From positions 1-64,000 of IMG/VR virus record IMGVR_UViG_3300045044_000056: DNA of 64,000 nt. One strand, written 5' to 3'. Both the position numbers and the translations under genes were made by a program. Below are positions 38,977 through 48,032 of this stretch, piece after piece. Source of the DNA: a virus. The notes under the pieces were generated by a model. It was not told the origin of the DNA. It searched no databases and saw nothing but the letters and a program-made list of their open reading frames with translations. The stretch's first letter is position 1. The number at the start of each line of letters is the position of its first letter.

Positions 38977-39044
38977 GATGGCCCCGGTTCAAGTCACCCT
39001 TGAAATTGGGGAATTGGTGATCAAGTATGCCTTGAAATGCGCAA

Positions 39045-39076
39045 CAAAAAAAGCCCCGTTCCCGAAGGAACGGGGC
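39045..39076 (-). terminator. Rho-independent terminator on the minus strand
   Basis: GCCCCGTTC/GAACGGGGC stem (39053-39076) followed, on the minus strand, by a run of seven to eight T. It would stop minus transcripts coming from the lysis side before the accessory operon. Confidence 0.85.
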
Positions 39077-39091
39077 GAGGACGGAGGGGCC

Positions 39092-39490
39092 GTGAAAATT
39101 CAAAGCGTTATCGCTGCGGTACTACTCGCAGCACTACTAGCCACCAGCGCGCAAGCACAAGGTCGCCGCTACCGGTGCCCAGGTGTGAGCTGGGACCCAC
39201 ACTGTCAGATGCTGCCGCCGCAGGGCTATCCGCTGCCGCCGCTGCCATCCAACCGGCTGTCGGACGAGCCGCCTGAGCCGCGATTCACCGTGCCGATCGA
39301 TCGACCGCCGGTGCCTAACCGTTCGATGAGCGAACCGCCAGCGGCGCAGCTCACCGCGCCGATCGGCCCGGTGACGCCGCCCAACCGCATGATGGACATG
39401 GAGCGCGAGCGCATCATCCAGCTGGGCGAGGAGCATTGCCGGCGTTGGCCCGAAGACAAGATCTGTCACTTCAAGGATGCGCCACGCTAA
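39092..39490 (+). CDS. Secreted Pro-rich protein
   Basis: 132 residues from GTG 39092 with GGAGGGG upstream. Signal peptide (MKIQSVIAAVLLAALLATSA ending QAQ), then a Pro/Arg-rich region with a repeated motif (PPEPRFTVPIDRPPVPNRS, PPAAQLTAPIGPVTPPNRM) and a C-terminal pair of Cys (EEHCRRWPEDKICHF). It is the only plus-strand gene between two minus operons, and overlaps the stop of the next gene by four bases. Periplasmic or surface location expected; function unknown. Confidence 0.65.
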   Translation: MKIQSVIAAVLLAALLATSAQAQGRRYRCPGVSWDPHCQMLPPQGYPLPPLPSNRLSDEPPEPRFTVPIDRPPVPNRSMSEPPAAQLTAPIGPVTPPNRMMDMERERIIQLGEEHCRRWPEDKICHFKDAPR

Positions 39491-39990
39491 ACTAGTTTCT
39501 TCGCCTCCTGCAGCGCCCAGGTCCTGACGCTGTCGTCGAGATCCATGAGGAGGTGCGGCTTGTTGATGGTCCGCACCTCATCAAACCCAGCAACGATGAC
39601 GTCCGACATGATGCCCGGACCCTTTACCAGGCAGGCGCGCTTGACGTGCTGCTTGTTAATCGGCCGGTTGTTGCGCCCGGCCAGCTCCGACATCGCGATG
39701 CAGAATACGAGATCGAAGTGCATCAGCGTCTGCAGATAAGTCAGCGACGTATTGCCGAGACTGTAGCTGTAGCCGAGCGTCGGGTGCCCCGCCTTGCGGC
39801 AGACGGCCAGCCAAGACATGGCAGGTTCGATCTTGTTGAAGTTGAAGCAGGCGGACTGGATGCCCATCGCCAACAGCGCGTTGGCAAGCCGCTTCATGCC
39901 GTAACTGGTCAGTATGCCGCCCACGCCGAGGTTCCAGATCGGACCCTGACCATAGAACACCGCAGCGACTGGACGCGGTTGGGCGGTCAT
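39487..39990 (-). CDS. Hypothetical protein with GxSxxG-like motif
   Basis: 167 residues. FNFNKIEPAMSWLAVCRKAG, GHPTLGYSYSLGNTSLTYLQ and a final VRTINKPHLLMDLDDSVR. GYSYSLG resembles the nucleophile elbow of alpha/beta hydrolases, but the rest of the fold is too short to be sure. It lies at the distal end of the lysis operon. Confidence 0.55.
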   Translation of the reverse strand: MTAQPRPVAAVFYGQGPIWNLGVGGILTSYGMKRLANALLAMGIQSACFNFNKIEPAMSWLAVCRKAGHPTLGYSYSLGNTSLTYLQTLMHFDLVFCIAMSELAGRNNRPINKQHVKRACLVKGPGIMSDVIVAGFDEVRTINKPHLLMDLDDSVRTWALQEAKKLV

Positions 39991-40256
39991 GGCGGCGGCG
40001 GTCCTTGCGGTTTCGGCAGCAGTTGGCGCAGGTCTTCGGTGTTCAGGCAGTGCACCAGTAGCTTGGCCATGTTTTCCTGCTGCGCAACGATGGCCTGGAA
40101 GGCGATGCGCCGGCCATCGGAGTAGCGCGCTTCGGTGTAGAACAGGAAGATCAGTAGGCAGCCGTTCATCACTACCAGCGCCAGCGACAGCGGCTGCTTC
40201 TTGAGCGCGTCGAAGAACGTCCGCGCAGTCCTGCCGATCTCGCCATGCAGGCTCAT
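39987..40256 (-). CDS. Single-span membrane protein, paralogue 1 in lysis region
   Basis: 89 residues from ATG 40256: RTARTFFDALKKQPLSLALV then VMNGCLLIFLFYTEARYSDG (one transmembrane helix), a helical tail and PPPP end. It is clearly related to the next gene upstream (RTF-x2-A-(L/V)-K-x-QP, one helix, then Arg-rich tail). A holin or spanin-like role is possible. Confidence 0.65.
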   Translation of the reverse strand: MSLHGEIGRTARTFFDALKKQPLSLALVVMNGCLLIFLFYTEARYSDGRRIAFQAIVAQQENMAKLLVHCLNTEDLRQLLPKPQGPPPP

Positions 40257-40492
40257 TTCTGCTGGTCTGGCATCACGCAACGCGCCAGCATTTCGGAAGT
40301 CGAGCGCTGGAACGCAAAGCTCTGCTTGATCAATTCGGTGCGGAACTCGGCTGCCTTTGACAGTGCATAATACATGAATAGGACCATCATCAGGTTGGCG
40401 AAGGACAGCACCAACATCGCTGGCTGCGTCTTCACCGCCTCGATGAATGTCCGCAGCGTGTTGCCCGCCTCCTCGGCAATCCCTGGGTTCAT
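40253..40492 (-). CDS. Single-span membrane protein, paralogue 2 in lysis region
   Basis: 79 residues: NTLRTFIEAVKTQPAMLVLS then FANLMMVLFMYYALSKAAEF, one transmembrane helix, then a helix ending in ARCVMPDQQK. Tandem duplicate of 39987-40256 with ATGA overlap. Confidence 0.65.
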   Translation of the reverse strand: MNPGIAEEAGNTLRTFIEAVKTQPAMLVLSFANLMMVLFMYYALSKAAEFRTELIKQSFAFQRSTSEMLARCVMPDQQK

Positions 40493-40788
40493 TTGATGGC
40501 TCGCACGTTCTCGTACTTCTTGCTGCTGACCACGTTGGAGATGCCGGGATCTTCCATGATCAGGTGCTGCGGCACGCCGACTTCAATCTCCGGGTCGATC
40601 TTAGCTGCGACCTTGAGCTTGTTCTTGTTGGTATGCGTCCAGATCGCCCAACCGAGTGAAACGATGGCCATGGCGGCACCGAGGATCGACGGCGTCAGGT
40701 CATCGAGCTGGTAGCCCTGGTTCACCAGCCAGCCGCTGACGATGACGATGATCCAGCGTACGAAGCTCTTTATTTGTTCCTCGTTCAT
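40489..40788 (-). CDS. Putative holin (two transmembrane helices)
   Basis: 99 residues: helices at ~12-24 (WIIVIVSGWLV) and ~34-50 (ILGAAMAIVSLGWAIW), then a charged C-terminus. Composition resembles Pam3 gp34-type and other class II holins. Located between the endolysin-side genes and the single-span pair. Confidence 0.7.
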   Translation of the reverse strand: MNEEQIKSFVRWIIVIVSGWLVNQGYQLDDLTPSILGAAMAIVSLGWAIWTHTNKNKLKVAAKIDPEIEVGVPQHLIMEDPGISNVVSSKKYENVRAIK

Positions 40789-41177
40789 CCGCCGGTCGCC
40801 TCGTGGTGGATGCGGCCGAACAGGTCATCGAGCGTTTCGGTCGCGGCCCAGCCGTCGACGGTCAGGCCGCGAATGCGCTGATAGTGTTCGACCGCTGCGT
40901 GGGTGGCGTCGCCGTACCTGCCGTCGACATTGAGGGCGGCACCGTAGTGGTTGAGCATCTCCTGCAGCTGCCTGACGTTGATGCCCTTGCCCTTCTTGGG
41001 CACCGACGGCGCCGATGGCATGATGGCATCCTTGAGCCGCTGCGCTTCCGGGGCGAGCGCCAGCAGCGCATCGATGTGCGGCATCGCGCGCTGTTGCAGG
41101 TTCTGGATCTCGCCCAGGTGCTGATACGCCCGCCAGGCGGCGGGGATGTAGTCAGCTAGTGCGCTGACGTTGCTCAC
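40785..41177 (-). CDS. Peptidoglycan-binding domain protein
   Basis: 130 residues. The C-terminal half (NVRQLQEMLNHYGAALNVDG, RYGDATHAAVEHYQRIRGL) is a PG_binding_1 repeat domain. The N-terminal half is helical. No signal peptide. Probably helps target lysis enzymes to the wall. Confidence 0.78.
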   Translation of the reverse strand: MSNVSALADYIPAAWRAYQHLGEIQNLQQRAMPHIDALLALAPEAQRLKDAIMPSAPSVPKKGKGINVRQLQEMLNHYGAALNVDGRYGDATHAAVEHYQRIRGLTVDGWAATETLDDLFGRIHHEATGG

Positions 41178-41497
41178 GGCTGACTCGGCGGAGCCGTCGT
41201 GTTCGTGGTGGGGCAGCCCTGGTCATAAATCTCCTGCCCGATGACCATCAGACCGCGCAGGACCAGTGCGGCGACGGAGCCGTAGTTTGGTATCCAAGAG
41301 ATCATGCCGGGCACCATGTTGAGTAGGCTCTGCGCCTTCGGCCATGCGCCGCAGAAGTCCTCCTTGATGCCGCCGTGCTCAGCTGCAGCTCCGTGCGTCG
41401 CCAGCGGCGGCGGATGACCAGGCGGCAATCCGCTCTGCAAAGTCTGGTCAAGGATGTCCTTGAACCGATTTATCTGTTCATCAGTAAGCTGTGGCAT
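41174..41497 (-). CDS. Hypothetical protein in lysis operon
   Basis: 107 residues. N-terminal helix (LTDEQINRFKDILDQTLQSG), Pro/His-rich middle, then WIPNYGSVAALVLRGLMVIG, a possible amphipathic or membrane helix. Coupled to the peptidoglycan-binding gene. Confidence 0.6.
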   Translation of the reverse strand: MPQLTDEQINRFKDILDQTLQSGLPPGHPPPLATHGAAAEHGGIKEDFCGAWPKAQSLLNMVPGMISWIPNYGSVAALVLRGLMVIGQEIYDQGCPTTNTTAPPSQP

Positions 41498-41506
41498 GTT
41501 GTGCTC

Positions 41507-42271
41507 CTATGCACTCTTGAGTGTTGCTAAATCGGCATCCAGCCGTGCCTCATCAACAAGTTCTGGCGTCTTCCCAGTGGCCGTCAGATATTCACGCGAG
41601 AAGTAGCAAATTGCTTCGTCCATATACTGCTCAATAAATCCAGCACTGACCGCCTGCAGGCGCCCCCAAGTGACGACCATGGGAAAGCCGCGCGAGTTGC
41701 GGCCGCACAGCATGACGTAATGGCCGCCGAGATTTCTCGACCCTTGCACCGGAACCCAAGGCTGCCTGGCATCGAACTGATCAATTGCGGATTGCGGAAT
41801 TTGCACCCCGAGGCCGACCGCACCGAACAGATACGTTGCCTTTATGAGGAGATCGACATTGCCGATCGGGATCTCCGCATAGGCCTTGATCTTGTGCACA
41901 TCGCCGGCTGCATCGAGCAGGCCAACCTTGCGGCGGTAGCTCGCCGCCTTTGACATGTCGGTGCCCTGATCGGTCGCCGGCACGCCAGGAATATATCCGG
42001 TGACCTTGGAGTATTCGGCGACGACAGAATCCGCGGTGAAGCGTGGCAGTCTGCGCTTGGTCGCGAGCGCATAGAGCATGTGCTCGTGCGCCGCGCCGGC
42101 CCACACGCAATCGCCGCACGCATCGTTGCCCAGCTCCTGCCAGAACACGTTGCCAGTCACGTGACCGAACGTCGACGGAACATGCACGCGATCGAGATCA
42201 ACGTAGGTGCCGAGAGCAAACCGCACTGCGCCGGCGCGCGCCGGCTGCTTGCCGAGATAATGGATGGCCAT
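41507..42271 (-). CDS. Papain-fold cysteine-peptidase-like protein
   Basis: 254 residues. NDACGDCVWAGAAHEHMLY provides a Cys at the start of a helix, GGHYVMLCGR the His, and FPMVVTWGRLQAV the TWG strand, in the order of C1-like peptidases. The usual Asn before W is Thr. It lies next to the endolysin gene. Whether it is a protease, amidase or inactive structural protein is not clear. Confidence 0.65.
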   Translation of the reverse strand: MAIHYLGKQPARAGAVRFALGTYVDLDRVHVPSTFGHVTGNVFWQELGNDACGDCVWAGAAHEHMLYALATKRRLPRFTADSVVAEYSKVTGYIPGVPATDQGTDMSKAASYRRKVGLLDAAGDVHKIKAYAEIPIGNVDLLIKATYLFGAVGLGVQIPQSAIDQFDARQPWVPVQGSRNLGGHYVMLCGRNSRGFPMVVTWGRLQAVSAGFIEQYMDEAICYFSREYLTATGKTPELVDEARLDADLATLKSA

Positions 42272-43132
42272 CTATGCTCCCAGCTTGGCCAGTTCCGCCT
42301 TGATGCTGGCGAACGTCTGCGGTCCGCACGCACCATCGACGACTAATGGCGGGTGTTGCTGTTGATAGATCGCGGTCTTGGACTTGGTCTTAGGACCTAA
42401 CGCGCCGTCGACGGTTAACGGCCCGGACACCTCATCGCCCACGACCAGCTTGTTCAAGCTTTGCTGCAACCAGAACACGTCGAGCTGGTCAGGCGGAATG
42501 ACATCGGCCGGCGACGGAGTGGTGCCCTCGGTCGGGATCACAAACCCGTCGAGATGCGCGATGTACCAGAGCTGCGGCGCGCACCCGACCTGAGAGTCGC
42601 GCACATGCGCTTCGAAATGACCATCCGAGGTGTACTTGCCGCCAGGGCCATGGGGCGGATCGTATTGGTTCGTGCACGACCACAAGTATGGACTCGGAAT
42701 GCCGTGAAAGAAGTATCCCAGCCCGTTATAGGGTTGGAGTTCAAACAGCATCCGCTCGATGGTCCAGTTTTGAATTTTTTGCAGGCTCTTCATGCGCAAC
42801 GCATCGCACGCCGATTCGTAGAATGTGAACGGCGGACCATGCCCGACATGCGGCCGCCCGGCGGGAACATGCCGCGTGTACCAACCGAGCGAGTCGCCGC
42901 AATGCAGATGCGTGCGGCCAAGATGGGCAACGCCGCCCTCGCGCGAGTCGATGACGCCGATCATGTACCAAGGCACGCCCACGGTGTGCTCGACTTGCTG
43001 ATAGGTTGCTTTGAGTTGGATGATCTTGCGCGCGTCGAACTCCATTTCACGCGATTGCCGCAGGATCTTCATCGCCGCCCATTGCCGGGAAATGATCGGC
43101 TCTTGCTGCGCATAAAGGTACGGTCTGGGCAT
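42272..43132 (-). CDS. Endolysin: lysozyme-like domain plus peptidoglycan-binding domain
   Basis: 286 residues from ATG 43132. The N-terminal ~190 residues (VPWYMIGVIDSREGG, HLHCGDSLGWYTRHVPAGRP, ELQPYNGLGYFFHGIPSPYL, CTNQYDPP) match a phage lytic transglycosylase-like family, with the conserved Glu in SREGG. Residues ~210-286 are a PG_binding_1-type domain (FWLQQSLNKLVVG, LTVDGALGPKTKSK). Main wall-degrading enzyme at lysis. Confidence 0.85.
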   Translation of the reverse strand: MPRPYLYAQQEPIISRQWAAMKILRQSREMEFDARKIIQLKATYQQVEHTVGVPWYMIGVIDSREGGVAHLGRTHLHCGDSLGWYTRHVPAGRPHVGHGPPFTFYESACDALRMKSLQKIQNWTIERMLFELQPYNGLGYFFHGIPSPYLWSCTNQYDPPHGPGGKYTSDGHFEAHVRDSQVGCAPQLWYIAHLDGFVIPTEGTTPSPADVIPPDQLDVFWLQQSLNKLVVGDEVSGPLTVDGALGPKTKSKTAIYQQQHPPLVVDGACGPQTFASIKAELAKLGA

Positions 43133-43575
43133 CAGAAACCTCTCCAAGCCCACCACGGTGGGAACACAAAGAAGATGTCGTCGTCGGCGGTCGGTTGAGC
43201 TGGCGGTGCTGGCAGCTCGGTGATGTTGTTTGCAATGTTGAACGGATTGGCAGCGACCAGGATCTGGCCGATCCAGAAGATGTCCCGGCTTGCACCTTCG
43301 GTGACCTGCAGAGCGTCGGTGTAGCGCCCAGGAACGAGCGTGGTGTACTGACTGGGGATCTCGATCTGGATCGCGCCTTGCGTGGCGTTGGTCTTGCTGA
43401 CGCTGGCGTTGGCGTTGATCCCGTCAACCGGCTCCCCATTCATATCGAGCAGCGTGAACGCCAGCGTGGCGTTGGTCACATCCAGCAATGCACCGCTGGC
43501 ATCGTACAACGTGCCAGCAATGGTCCAGTCAGCGCCGGACACGACGTCGATGTCTGGATGATAGACAACCGCCAC
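43132..43575 (-). CDS. Small beta-rich virion protein
   Basis: 147 residues (MAVVYHPDIDVVSGADWTIA...). An Ig-like beta sequence (DWTIAGTLYDASGALLDVTN, TLAFTLLDMNGEPV) resembles baseplate-upper-protein N-domains of tail-fibre genes. It follows the large repeat fibre and ends next to the endolysin. Confidence 0.6.
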   Translation of the reverse strand: MAVVYHPDIDVVSGADWTIAGTLYDASGALLDVTNATLAFTLLDMNGEPVDGINANASVSKTNATQGAIQIEIPSQYTTLVPGRYTDALQVTEGASRDIFWIGQILVAANPFNIANNITELPAPPAQPTADDDIFFVFPPWWAWRGF

Positions 43576-43585
43576 ACATGCCTCC

Positions 43586-46500
43586 TCAATGCATTGTCAC
43601 GAAGTCGCCCTTGCCGGTGATTTTCTCGAGCCGGTTCTGCTGACCGCCGACCGCCGCCGCACTCGGGCGGCCGATGATGCCGATCTGTTCGTCGGTGTCG
43701 CGGCCGGCCAGCGCTGCTGCAGCCGAGCGGCGACCAGCGACGCCGAGGCTGCTACGGCTTGCACGCCCGATGATGGTTGCCGTCAGCACGCGAATGCTGG
43801 TCTGCAGCAGGCTGGCATTGAGGGCGCCGGTGCCAGCGAGCTGTGTCTGATCGATATGCTGCAGCAGCCGCAGGCGGGTATCGATGTATCCGGCCGCCGC
43901 CAGCAACGTGGTAACGCGTTGGAAGTGGCTAACCCCGACATTCAGACTGCACGTGCCATTGAGCAGCGTTTGCAGCCCCAGGAGGGCGCGCGCCTGTGCG
44001 CTGAATGTGCCGGCGCCCGAGAGCGCGAGCTGCGCGCTGAGCTGCAGCTGCATCGCCGCGGTCATCGTGGCATTACCGTTGAGCGCAGCCTGCGCCACAC
44101 GGGCGGCAATTGCGTTCACCGTCAACGCAGCAACGCCGCTCAGACTGGTGGTCGCCAGCAGCAGCCTGGCACTGGCGGAAGCAGTTACTGCACCGGCGCC
44201 TGCCAGCAATGCACCTGCGCTCATCCGCTGTAAGGTCGCAGCCGCCAGCGTGCTATCACCGATCAGCAGCGCCGAGCCTTGCCAAATGCCGGGGGTGTAC
44301 TTGACAACGTCAGCCGCGATCGCACCGGCACCCGCGAGGGTCGCCCGCGCCGTCATCCATTGGGTGGAACCGCTGGTCAGCGCACCGACGCCGGCAAACG
44401 CAGCGGGCATGGACATCCGCTGCGTCGCCGACGCGGTCATCGCGCCCTGACCGGCAACGGCGACGGCCAGCGCCTCGATAACCGATGCCGCGGGAGAGGT
44501 GAGCGCGCCCGCGCCAGCGAACGCTACAGCGGCCTGATTCTGTTGCGCGACCTGCGCCGTCAGCGCGCTCGACCCGTTGAGTGCGGCCGAGGCGACCAGC
44601 GTCGCCTGCAAGGCTGCCGAAAGATTGCCAATGCCGGTGAACGTGGCGCTGCCCTGCCACAGTTGCCCGGCTAGCTTGACGATATCGGCGACCAGCGTGC
44701 TGGCGCCAGTGAGCGCGGTGCTCGCCGCCATCCATTGGGTGGTGGCGATGCTGAGCGCGCCGTTGGCGGTCAGGCTGCTGCTGGCCAGCATCCATTGCGT
44801 GCTGGCAATACTGGCAGTGCTGGCACCAACAAAGTTGGCGACCAACGGCATTTGAACTTGCGGGGTGACGGCGAGTTGACCGGCGCCGATCAGAACTGAG
44901 GAGACGCCCATCCAGTGGGTGACACTGGGCGGAAGGGCGAACTGACCAGCGCCGGCCATGGCGAGGGCCATCGCCATTCGATCTTGTAGGTTGGCAGTCA
45001 GTGCGCTGACGCCAGGGAAGTTGCCTTCGACCGACCACAAATTGTGGCCTGGGATGTACAGGTCGGTGAGCAGGCTGGCGGCGCCTGCCAATGTGCTCGC
45101 GATTTGTTGCCGCTGGATTGCGGCAGCCGTCAGCGCGCCGATGCCGCTGTAGTTGGTGGCGATGACCATCCATTGCGTCGAGCCGGATGTCAGCGCACCG
45201 GCGCCAGCGAAGGTCGCGGTTGGCAGTAGCGCGCGGAACGCATCAGCGCTCATCGCGCCGATACCGGCGAGCCCAGCAGTGACCGCGTGCCATTGCGTAC
45301 TAGCGCTGGTCAGATTGCCAGCACCGGCGAACGCGCTGGCCGCCTGCATCAATTGCCGTGCATTGACGGCCAATATGTTGCCGACGCCTGCGTAAGTCGG
45401 CCCGTACAGAACCTTTTGTAGCGTCGCGATGCTGAGCCCACCGGCGCCCGGCATGCTGGCATTGGCGACCAACAACTGATCGATTACATCGACCGCGGTC
45501 CAGTTGACGGAGGCCGCGCCAGCGAATGTCGCGGTCGACAACAGTTTCTGCAGGTCAGTGATCGCTAGGCTGCCGGCGCCTGCCAGTGCGGTGGCGATGG
45601 CATGCCACTGCGTCGAACCGGAAGTCAGGTTGCCAACGCCCGCGAACGTGGTCGTAGGCAGCAGTTTATTGAGGCTGACGGTCTGACTGCTGGCGCCCGT
45701 GAACGTGGCAGCGATAACCTGCCACTGCGCTATTGGCACCGATAGCGCCCCGGCGCCGGCCAACGTGGTAACAGGCAGCAGCTTCTGCAGATCCGTGACC
45801 GCCAGCGAGCCGAGGCCAGCGAAGGTCGCCGAGCCCTGCCACAACTGCGCCGCTAGTTTCGTTACATCGGCAGCGAGCGCACCGACGCCAGCCAGCGCAG
45901 TGCCGACGGTCATCCACTGGGTACTGTTCCAGGTAGCGCCGCCAGCACCGGCGAAGGTCGGTCCGTACAACAGCTTCTGTGGTTGAATGCTAAGGCTGAG
46001 GCTACCAGCACCAGACAATGTAGAAGCAATGGTTTCCCATTGTGTGGCTGCTGCCGTCAGCGCGCCAGCGCCAGCATAAGCCGGACCGTATAGAATTTTC
46101 TGCAAGGCTATCGGCGTGGTGAGCGCACCGACGCCTGCCAATGTCGTACCGAACGCCAGCAGCTGGTCAGTGATGTCGGTCGTAGTCCAATTGGCAAAAC
46201 CCGCGCCAGCGAATGCGCCACTAGCCTGCATCAGCTGGTCGATAGGATCGACGCTGGTCCAGTTGGCGCCTCCGACACCGGCCAGCGTAGCTTTGGCCTG
46301 CATCAGCTGGTCGATGACATCGACCACGGTCCAATTGGCGCCGCCAGCACCGACGAGCGTCGCCGAGCCCTGCAGCAACTGCGCGAGATGCTGCACCGTC
46401 ATGTCGGCGGTCAGCCGTCCACCGCCGTGCATGCCAAGCAGTTCGTAGCCGACGTCGACTGTCAGTACGCCGCTGGCCGACCAGTTCAATGTCTCCAGCG

Positions 46501-47329
46501 GTTGCTTGCCGAGGTCGGCGGTCAGTGCACCGACGGCGGTGAAGTTCAATTGCTCCAGCGGCAGCTTATCGAGGAAGGCAGTTAATGCACCGACGCCGGT
46601 GTAGATCGGCGTGTCGGTGTCGAGATATTGATCAATCCGGTCCGACGCTGGCCAGTTGGCGCTACCAGCACCCGCGAAGTTGGCGGCGATAAACTCGGTA
46701 AAGACCGTCGTGGTGATCAGCGCGGTGCCGACACGGAACAGCACGTTGTCGCCGTTGGAACCGCCGGTCGAAGTTTCCTGCCACTCAAGCTGGAAGAACA
46801 AGTATTCGTTGTTGAGCGTGATGGCGCCGGGCGACCAAGTCGTAGTGCCCATGCCGTTGACATCAGCGGTCGTTGACAAGGTGACGGCAGTGCCGACCAG
46901 CGAGCCCGATGTCAGTTCGCGCGCCGAGGTGCCGTCCTGGTTAGCGCTCGCCCACACCCGCATGTTCAAATGGCCGACGCAGCCCGCCGTGCTGGCGCGC
47001 AGCATCAGCGACAATGTCCAGGCACCGGATGCGAATTGACCGGTGTAGGCTACCGGCGTGGTGAAGAAATCGCCCGCCGTGGTCGCGCCGGAGCCGGTTC
47101 CTTTGTTTGGTCCGCTCGCTCCAGATATGAAGGATGTTGCTTGGCCGGTGGCCGTTGACGCTGCGGTCGCACCTAAGAATGCTTTGTAGAAGTTGATCGG
47201 CAGTTTGTTGATCGACCAGCCGAAGGCACTGTTAGCTGCAGTCGGTGCCGTGCCACCGTCCTGTAGGTTGCCGCCCCAGCCTGGCGAGGTGGCGGCAGTG
47301 CCGAGGATGTAAAAGGTTTTTGCTGGCAC
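43586..47329 (-). CDS. Giant repeat fibre protein
   Basis: 1247 residues from GTG 47329. An N-terminal ~230-residue domain (ILGTAATSPGWGGNLQDGGT..., with LEWQETSTGGSNGDNVLFR) is followed by about 30 copies of a ~30-residue repeat with consensus (F/L)AG(A/V)GALT at one end and a short TQW or LQKLL strand. The last ~60 residues are different (RVLTATIIGRASRSSLGVAG). Such glycine-turn repeats form long beta fibres. A paralogous repeat protein is at 51364-53385. It probably reaches host receptors. Confidence 0.8.
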   Translation of the reverse strand: MPAKTFYILGTAATSPGWGGNLQDGGTAPTAANSAFGWSINKLPINFYKAFLGATAASTATGQATSFISGASGPNKGTGSGATTAGDFFTTPVAYTGQFASGAWTLSLMLRASTAGCVGHLNMRVWASANQDGTSARELTSGSLVGTAVTLSTTADVNGMGTTTWSPGAITLNNEYLFFQLEWQETSTGGSNGDNVLFRVGTALITTTVFTEFIAANFAGAGSANWPASDRIDQYLDTDTPIYTGVGALTAFLDKLPLEQLNFTAVGALTADLGKQPLETLNWSASGVLTVDVGYELLGMHGGGRLTADMTVQHLAQLLQGSATLVGAGGANWTVVDVIDQLMQAKATLAGVGGANWTSVDPIDQLMQASGAFAGAGFANWTTTDITDQLLAFGTTLAGVGALTTPIALQKILYGPAYAGAGALTAAATQWETIASTLSGAGSLSLSIQPQKLLYGPTFAGAGGATWNSTQWMTVGTALAGVGALAADVTKLAAQLWQGSATFAGLGSLAVTDLQKLLPVTTLAGAGALSVPIAQWQVIAATFTGASSQTVSLNKLLPTTTFAGVGNLTSGSTQWHAIATALAGAGSLAITDLQKLLSTATFAGAASVNWTAVDVIDQLLVANASMPGAGGLSIATLQKVLYGPTYAGVGNILAVNARQLMQAASAFAGAGNLTSASTQWHAVTAGLAGIGAMSADAFRALLPTATFAGAGALTSGSTQWMVIATNYSGIGALTAAAIQRQQIASTLAGAASLLTDLYIPGHNLWSVEGNFPGVSALTANLQDRMAMALAMAGAGQFALPPSVTHWMGVSSVLIGAGQLAVTPQVQMPLVANFVGASTASIASTQWMLASSSLTANGALSIATTQWMAASTALTGASTLVADIVKLAGQLWQGSATFTGIGNLSAALQATLVASAALNGSSALTAQVAQQNQAAVAFAGAGALTSPAASVIEALAVAVAGQGAMTASATQRMSMPAAFAGVGALTSGSTQWMTARATLAGAGAIAADVVKYTPGIWQGSALLIGDSTLAAATLQRMSAGALLAGAGAVTASASARLLLATTSLSGVAALTVNAIAARVAQAALNGNATMTAAMQLQLSAQLALSGAGTFSAQARALLGLQTLLNGTCSLNVGVSHFQRVTTLLAAAGYIDTRLRLLQHIDQTQLAGTGALNASLLQTSIRVLTATIIGRASRSSLGVAGRRSAAAALAGRDTDEQIGIIGRPSAAAVGGQQNRLEKITGKGDFVTMH

Positions 47330-47628
47330 TAGTCGTCAACCCACTGGAACGTATAGGTGCAGTTGGGATAGTTCTTGATGGCGTCTGGATCGCCGGGCCA
47401 CAGCACGCAGCCCATCATGTAATAGCTATCCTCCTGTCCCGACGGCACCGCACCGATATGGCCGATGCAGAAGCCGCGCCCTTCGGGACTGTCGCGCCAT
47501 TCAAACAGCGGGCAATAACCCGCCACGGCCGGTGGATGAGTATCCACCAGCGCCGAGATGCCGGACGGCGGGCTACCCTTGCAGCAATCGCCGCATCGGC
47601 AGCAATAGCCGCCGCGCACCCAGCCCAT
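47329..47628 (-). CDS. Cys-rich protein
   Basis: 99 residues with YCCRCGDCCKG near the N-terminus and GYCPLFEW, GFCIGH, MGCVLWP later, eight Cys in all, a metal-binding pattern similar in style to the CxxCxxCC protein at 35712. Start overlaps the upstream stop (ATGA). It sits between two virion genes. Confidence 0.65.
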   Translation of the reverse strand: MGWVRGGYCCRCGDCCKGSPPSGISALVDTHPPAVAGYCPLFEWRDSPEGRGFCIGHIGAVPSGQEDSYYMMGCVLWPGDPDAIKNYPNCTYTFQWVDD

Positions 47629-48029
47629 CAGCTCAGCGTGATGATTAGCGCCGAGGTGGCCAACACCAGCGAGTCGCCCGCGAGCGGTGTGCGTGGCGTG
47701 GCCAAGTTGCCGTACCACAGCATATTGCCAGCGGCCGACGAGATCGTGTCAGCAATGAACAGTCCGCTGATCACCGCCGAGGTCGAGAACGGCCCGAAGG
47801 TGGCGGCCGCCGAGTTATAGGTCGAGCCAGAGCCGGCCGGCGTGGATGCTGGCGCGAACCCAGGCGACTGCCGGGTGTAGCCAGAACCGCCAGCCACTTC
47901 GGACGACGCGTTGGAAGCTGGAGGGCCCAGACTGAGCCCGATGTATGCAGCAGGAGGAGACGCGGGGGCGGCGCCTTTCAGCACCCAGTCCAGCATGTTC
48001 TTCTGCGCCCACAAACCGATATTTGCCAT
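47628..48029 (-). CDS. Conserved phage virion protein
   Basis: 133 residues. ANIGLWAQKNMLDWVLKGAA followed by YIGLSLGPPASNASSEV, GYTRQSPGF and IADTISSAAGNMLWYGNLA is a known pattern in phage tail-fibre regions. No signal peptide. Exact role unknown. Confidence 0.72.
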   Translation of the reverse strand: MANIGLWAQKNMLDWVLKGAAPASPPAAYIGLSLGPPASNASSEVAGGSGYTRQSPGFAPASTPAGSGSTYNSAAATFGPFSTSAVISGLFIADTISSAAGNMLWYGNLATPRTPLAGDSLVLATSALIITLS

Positions 48030-48032
48030 AGA

